A stretch of 10,709 nt of DNA from Streptomyces sp. MMG1121. Lineage in GTDB: Bacteria > Actinomycetota > Actinomycetes > Streptomycetales > Streptomycetaceae. The notes below the pieces were generated by a model that worked only from the letters and a program-made list of their open reading frames with translations, was not told where the DNA came from and made no database searches. The translations under genes were made by a program, and so were the position numbers. Below are positions 5,790-10,709 of this stretch, piece by piece. The stretch is taken from NCBI RefSeq assembly GCF_001280015.1, contig NZ_LGDV01000223.1, forward strand, positions 1-10,709, in the 5' to 3' direction. Within the stretch, counting starts at the first letter, position 1; each line of letters starts with the position of its first letter.

Positions 5790-7619
5790 GTGTCAACACC
5801 CATGAGCGACAGCAGCCCGACCTCCCGTCGGACCATATTCAGATCCAAGATGATGTCGGTGGCCGGTACCACCGGCCTCGTCGCCGCCGCGATCGTGCCC
5901 CTCACTGCGGCCACCGCCGGCGCGGCGAGCGCGGCCAAGCCCTGCGGCACCGGCGGCGTCTTCACCACCTCCCCGCAGCCCACGTGCACCTACGACTCCG
6001 TGGGCACGGACACCTTCACCGTCCCGGACGGCGTGACCGCGGTCAGCGTCGACCTGTTCGGTGGCGAGGGCGGTAGCGCGGCGGGCTACATCGACCCGCA
6101 CCCGGCGATCTCCGGTGCACCCGGCGGTCTCGGCGGCGAGACCCGCGCCACCCTGCCGGTGACCCCGGGCCAGACCCTCCAGCTCACCGTCGCCGCGGCC
6201 GGTATCCCTGGTTCGTCCCGGCACGGTGAGTTCGCCCGTGCCGGAGGCACCGGACACGGGCGCGGCGGTGGCGGCGCGCACGGCGGCGGCGGTTCGGGCG
6301 GCGGCGGCTCGGACGCGCGGGTCGGCGCCTTCGGCGATTCCGACCGCGTCCTGGTGGCCGGCGGTGGCGGCGGCGCGGGCAACGGCGGCCCCAAGCTGCA
6401 GGGCGGCGCAGGCGGCGGTCTGGTAGGCGAGGACGGTGGCCAGAGCAACGGCCCGCTGGGCTCCGGCCTGGCCGGTGGCGGCGCTACCCAGACCGCGTCC
6501 GGTCACGGTAACCCCAACACCCTGAACGGCGGCCCCGGCACCCCGGGCATCGACCTCGATCCGATCACCAGTGAGCCCAACCCCGGCAGCGGCGGCACCG
6601 GCGGAAACGGCGGTGGCGGAGGCCCCGGCGGTGGCGGCGGCGGTGGCGGCTGGCACGGCGGTGGCGGCGGTTCCGGCGGCGGCAACCCGGGCTACTTCCC
6701 GGGCGCGGGCGGTGGTGGCGGCAGCAGCTACGCGGATCCGTCGGCGACCGACGTCGCGCTCCTCCCGGGCGTCAACCACGGCGATGGCAGGGCCATCATC
6801 ACGTTCCAGTACGGGACTTCGGTCACGCTCGGCACGGACACCGCGACCCCGCTGTTCGGCCACGCCGTCAACGTCACCGCCACCGTGGCCTCGGCCAACC
6901 CGGGCTCGGGCACCCCGACCGGGTCGGTCACCTTCTTGGACGGGACGACCGCGCTGGCGACCGTGCCGCTCAACGGCGGAAGGGCGACTTTCACGACCAG
7001 CAAGTTCCAGCCCGGGGGGCACAGGATCACCGCCGCGTATGGCGGCGACCCCAGCTTCACGGCCAGCGCCACGGCCGTGCCCAGCGACCTCGCCGTCGGC
7101 TTCAGCCAGCCGTGCGTCACGGACCACGACGGCCCGCTGACCGTGACCGCCGACCAGTCGCTGTGCATCGCCCCCGGCGCCACGCAGAACGGCCCGGTGG
7201 CAGTGCAGCCCGGCGGAGCGCTGGCAGTGTCGGGTGCGGAGATAGACGGTCCAGTGGTCTCGGACGGCGCCCGCGCCGTCACCATCTGCCACTCGACCCT
7301 CAACGCGCAGGTAACCCTCACGGACACCAGCGGCTACGTGCTGCTGGGCGACAATGAGGGGACGGACTGCGCAGGCAACGACTTCAAGGCCCCGCTGACC
7401 CTGGACGGCAACACCGGCGGCCTTGAGGTCTCGTCCAACACGATGTCGGCGCCGGTGAGGATCAGCGACAACAGTGGTAGCGGCCTGCTGTCCGAGGACC
7501 TCAGCCCGGAGTTCGAGGGCAACCAGGTCGCAGCGCCGCTGCGCTGCGCGGGCAACTCACCCACCCTGCAGCAGTCGGACAACACGGTGAACGGGCCGCG
7601 CACCGGCCAGTGCAAGTGA
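5790..7619 (+). CDS. Secreted glycine-rich protein with Ig-like and beta-helix-like C-terminal domains
   Basis: A 609-residue exported protein. GTG 5790 is chosen because GGAG (5781-5784) lies 5 bases before it; ATG 5802 is the alternative. Residues 1-49 form a long signal peptide; SRRTIF at 12-17 resembles a twin-arginine motif and the core ends ATAGAASAA. Residues 68-340 form a glycine-rich domain like those of many actinobacterial exported proteins: an opening strand pattern DTFTVPDGVTAVSVDLFGGEGG, then GGLGGETRATLPVTPGQTL, long runs of Gly at 150-315 and the closing SSYADPSATDVALLPG..HGDGRAIITF. Residues 343-430 are an Ig-like (bacterial Ig repeat) domain: SVTLGTDTA, GTPTGSVTFLDG, and HRITAAYGGDPSFTASA. 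Residues 440-609 show short repeats (NGPVAV, DGPVVS, KAPLTLDGN, SAPVRISDNS, AAPLRCAGNS) typical of a right-handed beta helix, with six cysteines. No anchor is present. A role in the wall, matrix or adhesion is likely but not shown. Confidence 0.87.
   Translation: MSTPMSDSSPTSRRTIFRSKMMSVAGTTGLVAAAIVPLTAATAGAASAAKPCGTGGVFTTSPQPTCTYDSVGTDTFTVPDGVTAVSVDLFGGEGGSAAGYIDPHPAISGAPGGLGGETRATLPVTPGQTLQLTVAAAGIPGSSRHGEFARAGGTGHGRGGGGAHGGGGSGGGGSDARVGAFGDSDRVLVAGGGGGAGNGGPKLQGGAGGGLVGEDGGQSNGPLGSGLAGGGATQTASGHGNPNTLNGGPGTPGIDLDPITSEPNPGSGGTGGNGGGGGPGGGGGGGGWHGGGGGSGGGNPGYFPGAGGGGGSSYADPSATDVALLPGVNHGDGRAIITFQYGTSVTLGTDTATPLFGHAVNVTATVASANPGSGTPTGSVTFLDGTTALATVPLNGGRATFTTSKFQPGGHRITAAYGGDPSFTASATAVPSDLAVGFSQPCVTDHDGPLTVTADQSLCIAPGATQNGPVAVQPGGALAVSGAEIDGPVVSDGARAVTICHSTLNAQVTLTDTSGYVLLGDNEGTDCAGNDFKAPLTLDGNTGGLEVSSNTMSAPVRISDNSGSGLLSEDLSPEFEGNQVAAPLRCAGNSPTLQQSDNTVNGPRTGQCK
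6253..6724 (+). repeat. Low-complexity GGC/GGT-rich DNA encoding polyglycine
   Basis: This stretch is dominated by GGC and GGT codons and encodes most of the glycine runs of the secreted protein, the longest at about residues 273-295. It is prone to slippage, so the number of glycines is likely to differ between strains and assembly errors are possible here. The reading frame is nevertheless intact. Confidence 0.75.
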
Positions 7620-7627
7620 GCTGAGCC

Positions 7628-7666
7628 CGGGGCCCTGTCCGGCCGATCCCGCCGGACAGGGCCCCG
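7628..7666 (+). terminator. Strong hairpin after the glycine-rich protein gene
   Basis: Arms 7628-7643 and 7651-7666 pair perfectly over 16 bp (CGGGGCCCTGTCCGGC and its complement) around a 7-base loop, 8 bases after the stop. This is the most stable hairpin in the window and a clear terminator. Confidence 0.85.
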
Positions 7667-7839
7667 CGCTGGATTCCTCACATGCTGGTCGACGTCTGTT
7701 GCGCACTGGGGTGGCGACAGGTTCGGTTGCATCCAGGAAGGTGGTGTATGGGTTTGACCTGATTAAGGGGTTTGCTCCGGCGTCGGGATGACGCGCAAAG
7801 ACGAACGGCCACCGGCTGTTCTTCAAGGCGACCAAGTGG

Positions 7840-8346
7840 ATGACTGCTCGATCGACGGCTCCCACGTCACGGCACTCAAAGGGGGCTCACACCGGACCTT
7901 CGCCGATCGACCGTGGCCGTTCCGGCGGCAAGCACCATGTGATCGTCGACCGGCACGGCACTCCGTCAGCGGTGTCGCTGACCGCAGGCAACCAGCACGA
8001 CGCCACCCAGCTCATGCCGCTGCTGGGCGCCGCTCCCCGCGTCAGCGGCCGGCGAGGACGCCCCCGCCACCGGCCCAAACGGCTCTTCGCCGACCGTGGC
8101 TACGACTTGGACAAATACCGGCGACTGATCCGCAAACGCGGCATCGCGCTGAAGATCGCCCGACGCGGCACCCCGCACGACTCCGGCCTGGGCAAGACCC
8201 GCTGGGTCGTAGAGCGCGCCTTCGCCTGGATCCACCAGTTCAAGCGCCTGCGCATCCGCTACGAGATACGCGCCGACACCCACCAGACACTGCTCGAACT
8301 CGCCTGCTCCGTCATCTGCTTGAGACGACTACGTACCGCATTCTGA
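7840..8346 (+). pseudogene. IS5-family transposase, frameshifted and truncated
   Basis: The C-terminal two thirds of an IS5-family DDE transposase. The first catalytic Asp is in SIDGSHVTALKGG (Asp at 7854-7856) in one frame; at the run AAAGGGGG (about 7877-7884) the similarity moves to a second frame and continues GAHTGPSPIDRGRSGGKHH, then TLTAGN-like SLTAGNQHDATQLMPLL, the second Asp in LFADRGYD (residue 85 of the second frame) and the Glu in WVVERAFAW (residue 125), to a natural end at TGA 8344. The two-base loss (or one-base gain) at the G run disrupts the gene unless programmed slippage restores it. The N-terminal part and the left inverted repeat are not recognisable between 7667 and 7840, so the element is dead as it stands. 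Its stop is 9 bases from the MarR stop on the other strand. Confidence 0.82.
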
Positions 8347-8355
8347 AACGCTCCG

Positions 8356-8811
8356 CTAGGCGAGGTTGTCGGTGACGCGCTGGAGCACGGAGACCGCCGC
8401 CGCGTACTCCTCCTCCGTGATGTCACCAACAACCTCCGCGCGCACCCGGGCCATGTGTTCCTTCGCCGTCGCGAGGCCCGCGCGGCCCTGGTTCGTGAAG
8501 GTCAGTCGGCCGTCCGCGCCAGCGACGAGCCAGCCCCGGTGCGCGAGCGCGTCGGCGGCGTGGGCCATCACCTCGGTGCCCATACCGTACGGCACGTCCA
8601 GGTCACGGATCTCTTCCCTGGTCAGGCCGTGCTTGGCCCGGATGATGTTGTTGAGCGCCCACCATTGGGGCTGGGTCAGGTCGATGACTGCCAGAGCGGC
8701 CTGCGAGTGCCGCAGGATCGCCTCGGTGGCGTGCCAGGCGACGAGGGCGATGGGTCGTTGGTCTGGTGCGGTGGTGCCGCTCTGCGAGGTGCTCACGTCC
8801 GTCATGATCAC
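8356..8811 (-). CDS. MarR family transcriptional regulator
   Basis: A 151-residue winged-helix regulator on the minus strand. GTG 8811 is preferred because GAGGT (8821-8825) lies 9 bases before it; ATG 8805 has a gap of 15. The order is typical: an N-terminal dimer helix (RPIALVAWHATEAILRHSQ), LTQPQWWALNNII, the DNA-reading helices (LTREEIRDLDVP, GMGTEVMAHAADALAHRGWL), the wing (VAGADGRLTFTNQGRAGL) and C-terminal dimer helices (EHMARVRAEVVGDITEEEYAAAVSVLQRV). MarR proteins bind palindromes as dimers and usually repress a neighbouring gene until a small phenolic or oxidant ligand is met. The natural partner would be the divergent gene, but only a fragment remains there. The C-terminus appears complete even though transposase sequence begins 9 bases later. 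Confidence 0.88.
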   Translation of the reverse strand: MIMTDVSTSQSGTTAPDQRPIALVAWHATEAILRHSQAALAVIDLTQPQWWALNNIIRAKHGLTREEIRDLDVPYGMGTEVMAHAADALAHRGWLVAGADGRLTFTNQGRAGLATAKEHMARVRAEVVGDITEEEYAAAVSVLQRVTDNLA

Positions 8812-8832
8812 CAAGCTAGGACCTCAAGTGCG

Positions 8833-9174
8833 GTGGAGGTCAAGGCTGAGGTGACCCCGGCGGTGTCGACACCCTTCCTCGGATCTGCGAGATCCATTGT
8901 CGGTGTGTCCACATCGGTGGGGGCGCCTCACTACAACCTTGATACCGACAAGGCGGAGACGGTGAAGCTGCCCTGGAAGAAGACGTCAACCCTCAGCATG
9001 ACGAGCGACGCTGAGAAGAGGGTCGGTACTACGGTGTCCGTCTTCTCCGGCTCCGTGCCCGACTCCCACGGCATGCTCCACGCAGCGGCCTGTGTCATCA
9101 CCGTCGACGAGAAGAAGGTTGCGGACAACCAGGGTGGCAAGGCCAACAAGGTGTGCGAGTACAACGTGAAGTGG
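8833..9174 (+). pseudogene. MmpS-like secreted/membrane protein, C-terminal fragment
   Basis: About 110 residues read on the plus strand from near GTG 8833. The second half fits the beta-sandwich end of MmpS-like actinobacterial proteins: ETVKLPWKKTSTL, then a strand pair (TVSVFSGSVPD), and AAACVITVDEKKVADNQGGKANKVCEYNVK with the two family cysteines, presumably disulfide-bonded outside the cell. The expected N-terminal membrane helix or lipoprotein signal is absent; the segment starts only 21 bases beyond the MarR start codon. No stop follows: the frame runs on through AAGTGG at 9169-9174 where a stop would be expected, into unrelated sequence. It is probably the remnant of a gene once divergent from the MarR gene. 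Confidence 0.45.
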
Positions 9175-9513
9175 CGATCCCCGGCCCCGGTCCGTGACGG
9201 GACGCATTACCGGGGCCGCCCCTACGGCCGCATTGCGCCGTTGGATCGGCTTCAACTGGTTGTCAGGGATATCCGGGCCCGTGCGTCTCTCGTCCGTGGG
9301 TGCGAGCCGGTTGTGGGGCATCTTGCCGACCGCGAGCAGGAAGCGGGTGGTGAGGGGCTGTGGTCACTGTCGGCAGAGGGTGTTCCATGTGCGGTTCGCC
9401 ATGGGCGCGGGCCGGGCTGGGAGACGTTCGGCCCGGCCCGCGCCGCCTGTGACAGCGTCCGGTCCAACGAGTCGCTGACCCTCTGGTCACCCGGTACCCC
9501 GGCCTGGGCTGCT
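9175..9513. other. Stretch without a recognisable gene, containing a strong hairpin
   Basis: Open frames exist on both strands but none has a family pattern, a good start or balanced composition. The only clear structure is the hairpin at 9404-9444, listed apart. The region lies between the MmpS-like fragment and the truncated ATPase, so it is probably debris of the same rearrangements. Confidence 0.4.
9404..9444. terminator. Perfect 14-bp-stem hairpin
   Basis: GGCGCGGGCCGGGC (9404-9417) and its exact complement (9431-9444) enclose a 13-base loop. It lies 70 bases beyond the end of the minus-strand ATPase fragment and 230 bases beyond the MmpS-like fragment on the plus strand, so it could be the old terminator of either gene. 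Confidence 0.6.
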
Positions 9514-9833
9514 TCAGCTGACGGTGAAGCGGCGCCAGACGCAGACGCAGCTTCTCAGGCTGGCGAGCGCGGGCCGGTCCAGGACGGCGTGGAGCCGTTC
9601 GGGCCCGACGAGGATGACGGGCAGGCGTGGCTCGTGCACCTGGAAGACGTCCCATAGTCGGTAGAGGTGGTAGAGCGCGTCGGTGCGCAGCAGGTGGGCG
9701 TCGTCAACGACGACCGCCGCCTGGGGGCGTCGCACGAGTGCCGCCTCGATCGCGTGCCGTACCCGTGCCGCGTGGCGGGGGAGGGGGACCCTGCGGGGGC
9801 GAGTCGGTCGTACAGCGGGGTGAGGAGGGCGGG
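9514..9833 (-). pseudogene. AAA ATPase remnant of transposition (TniB/IstB-like) type
   Basis: The minus strand encodes the middle of an AAA ATPase. From the upstream end, ALLTPLYDRLAPAG lies in one frame (9833-9789); after the C-rich run near 9785 the similarity moves to another frame: RHAARVRHAIEAALVRRPQ, then VVVDDAHLL (Walker B, with the two acidic residues), ALYHLYRLWDVF, LPVILVGPERLHAVL (sensor-1 region) and RSCVCVWRRF, stopping at TGA 9514. The Walker A loop at the N-terminus is missing and so is the C-terminal lid domain. In streptomycetes such ATPases serve as partners of Mu/Tn7-type transposases or as stand-alone ATP-binding proteins. No partner is seen here. With frameshift and both ends lost it cannot hydrolyse ATP. 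Confidence 0.55.
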
Positions 9834-9855
9834 GGAGTGCCGGGTGCGGTGCTGG

Positions 9856-10077
9856 CTACGACGACCGGTTCGGTGTGAGCGTGGTGGAGGCGGCCTGGAC
9901 GATGGCTTCGCCTTGGACGCCGTCGGGAGCCATGACACACATCAGCGCGCACGTTTGCAGCACGTACCCGAGGTTTTCGCGTAGCGCGGCGGTTCCTTGG
10001 TCCGGCACGGTCGCATTCGACGCCACCCAGGTACGAGCTGAGCTGGCCGCCCTGTACACGGCGTTGCCGTAATCCAT
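9856..10077 (-). CDS. Possible small protein, 73 residues, unknown function
   Basis: I do not recognise it. From ATG 10077 the minus strand reads a mostly helical protein (YGNAVYRAASSARTW, TAALRENLGYVLQTCALMCV, GEAIVQAASTTL) with balanced composition, unlike the Arg/Pro-rich shadow frames around it, and with mostly G/C third positions. The frame could extend to GTG 10200 (114 residues), but that part is Ala/Gly-rich and less convincing. Neither start has a clear ribosome binding site. It ends 23 bases before the ATPase remnant and may itself be a fragment. Confidence 0.3.
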   Translation of the reverse strand: MDYGNAVYRAASSARTWVASNATVPDQGTAALRENLGYVLQTCALMCVMAPDGVQGEAIVQAASTTLTPNRSS

Positions 10078-10404
10078 GGGGGCGATGGACGCCTGGGAGG
10101 CCTTGGCTGGGGCAAGGCCGCGGACGGCGGCGCCCCCCCCGGCCGCGGCGTGCCGACCTACGCGCGGGGTCTCGGCTTCTTCGAAGACGCCCTCTTGCAC
10201 GGAGGCTTCGCGGTCTTCGTGGGCGGCAGCTCGTGAACATACGGTTCGCTCTCGCCGCGCACGGCACTGGCCTTGTCGACGGGCTCCTGCGGCGCGCGGC
10301 CGTCAAATCCACCCGCTTGTCCGGCCGGGCGGCACGCTCGGGGGCTTTCGACAGACCGTGGCCTTCCGGCGTTCTTCGGGCTGCTCGCGCGATCGCGGCT
10401 GCCT
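10078..10404. other. Stretch without a supported gene
   Basis: Several short frames cross here but none is recognisable. A plus-strand frame (about 10144-10233) reads GVPTYARGLGFFEDALLHGG and a minus-strand frame in the same place reads a Lys/Pro-rich end (YVHELPPTKTAKPPCKRASS); only one could be real and neither has a start. A run of eight C at 10133-10140 lies between GCCGCGG and CCGCGGC and is a likely site of slippage or sequencing error. Confidence 0.35.
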
Positions 10405-10709
10405 CTAGTGTCCTCGCCGCAGGGGGCCGGCAGATCCGATGGCGTTCAGGGTGCGTTGTGCGGTGGTGCGGAGGTGGGTGAGGACGTCGGGGTCGGCGTC
10501 GAGGATGTAGTCGGCGTCGAGGCCGGCGAGGGTCTGGGCGATGCGGGGGAGGTGGTCGTCGGAGGCGTCGAGGCGGCAGGTGTGGTTGTCGATGGGGGTG
10601 AGGCGGGTGGCGAGACCTGGGGTGTGGGTGCGGATGTGGTCGGTAGGCGCGTGGATGGTGGCGATGGCGCGGTAACGGGTGGGGGCGGTGGAGAGGCGGG
10701 GGGCGGGGG
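10405..10709 (-). CDS. WYL-domain (YafY-type) transcriptional regulator, C-terminal part
   Basis: The minus strand is open from the window edge to TAG at 10405-10407, about 100 residues, with no start in the window. It matches the C-terminal extension that follows the WYL domain in YafY-like regulators: TRYRAIATIHAPTDHIRTHT, TRLTPIDNHTCRLDASDD, LPRIAQTLAGLDADYILD and PDVLTHLRTTAQRTLNAIG, that is a strand, the conserved ..DD...L...L..L...F.V..P.EL...L...A..L pattern, and a last helix. Such proteins have an N-terminal helix-turn-helix (outside the window), bind DNA, and sense a ligand, often a nucleic acid, with the WYL domain. Codon use is strongly C-ending, as in intact streptomycete genes. 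The gene seems intact at this end and marks the right border of the debris region. Confidence 0.82.
   Translation of the reverse strand, partial: PAPRLSTAPTRYRAIATIHAPTDHIRTHTPGLATRLTPIDNHTCRLDASDDHLPRIAQTLAGLDADYILDADPDVLTHLRTTAQRTLNAIGSAGPLRRGH

Noticed and set aside
5793..7292. Minus-strand frame of 499 codons opposite the glycine-rich protein gene
   Set aside because: It is the Ala/Arg/Gly-rich antisense of GGC/GGT-rich DNA, lacks a family pattern, and the plus-strand gene has a start, signal peptide and domains.
7667..7839. Left end and inverted repeat of the IS5 element
   Set aside because: I searched for a match to the sequence around the transposase stop (8346-8360) and found no convincing inverted repeat or target duplication.
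8455..9657. Plus-strand frame of 400 codons
   Set aside because: The first part is antisense to the MarR gene and the last part antisense to the ATPase remnant; only 8833-9174 resembles a protein family.
10144..10233. Plus-strand frame reading GVPTYARGLGFFEDALLHGG to a stop at 10233
   Set aside because: Protein-like in appearance but short, without start or known family, and the opposite strand also offers a plausible-looking frame there.

Overview
The window is very GC-rich, with strong G/C third-position bias in its real genes. It carries a chaplin gene, a DUF4267 membrane protein, a recombinase with the Cys-rich N-terminus common in streptomycetes, and several degraded insertion sequences. 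This points to Streptomyces or a close relative, probably a chromosomal arm or other accessory region, because intact genes alternate with gene debris.

Layout. Positions 1-761 hold the end of an ABM-type monooxygenase, a strong hairpin and an intact VOC (glyoxalase-fold) protein. Positions 820-1310 are a decayed transposase joined in frame to the C-terminal part of a DUF1772 membrane protein. An intact DUF4267 membrane protein (1558-1983) follows. Positions 2048-2640 are a scar: the zinc-finger-like N-terminus of a site-specific recombinase stops exactly where its catalytic domain should begin, and an SDR dehydrogenase fragment lies on the other strand beyond that point. A short chaplin gene (2729-2974, minus) ends in its own hairpin. 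Positions 3321-3578 resemble the start of a bacterial terpene synthase, open in frame with an unrecognised gene (best start 3672, end 4112).

The most substantial intact block is 4622-7619: two large secreted proteins on the plus strand, each followed by a perfect GC-rich hairpin. The first is built of three internal modules, each with one cysteine pair. The second joins a signal peptide, a glycine-rich domain, an Ig-like domain and a beta-helix-like C-terminus. With the chaplin nearby, this part of the window looks devoted to the cell surface. I see nothing that names their function.

Right part: a frameshifted IS5-family transposase remnant (to 8346) nearly touches the stop of an intact minus-strand MarR regulator (8356-8811). 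Beyond it lie a plus-strand MmpS-like C-terminal fragment without start or stop, a 14-bp-stem hairpin, a truncated AAA ATPase of transposition type (minus), a doubtful small ORF, and, running off the right edge, the C-terminus of a WYL-domain regulator (minus).

I found no rRNA, tRNA, CRISPR array or complete mobile element, and no operon beyond what is noted. All family assignments were made by reading the protein sequences, without database searches.
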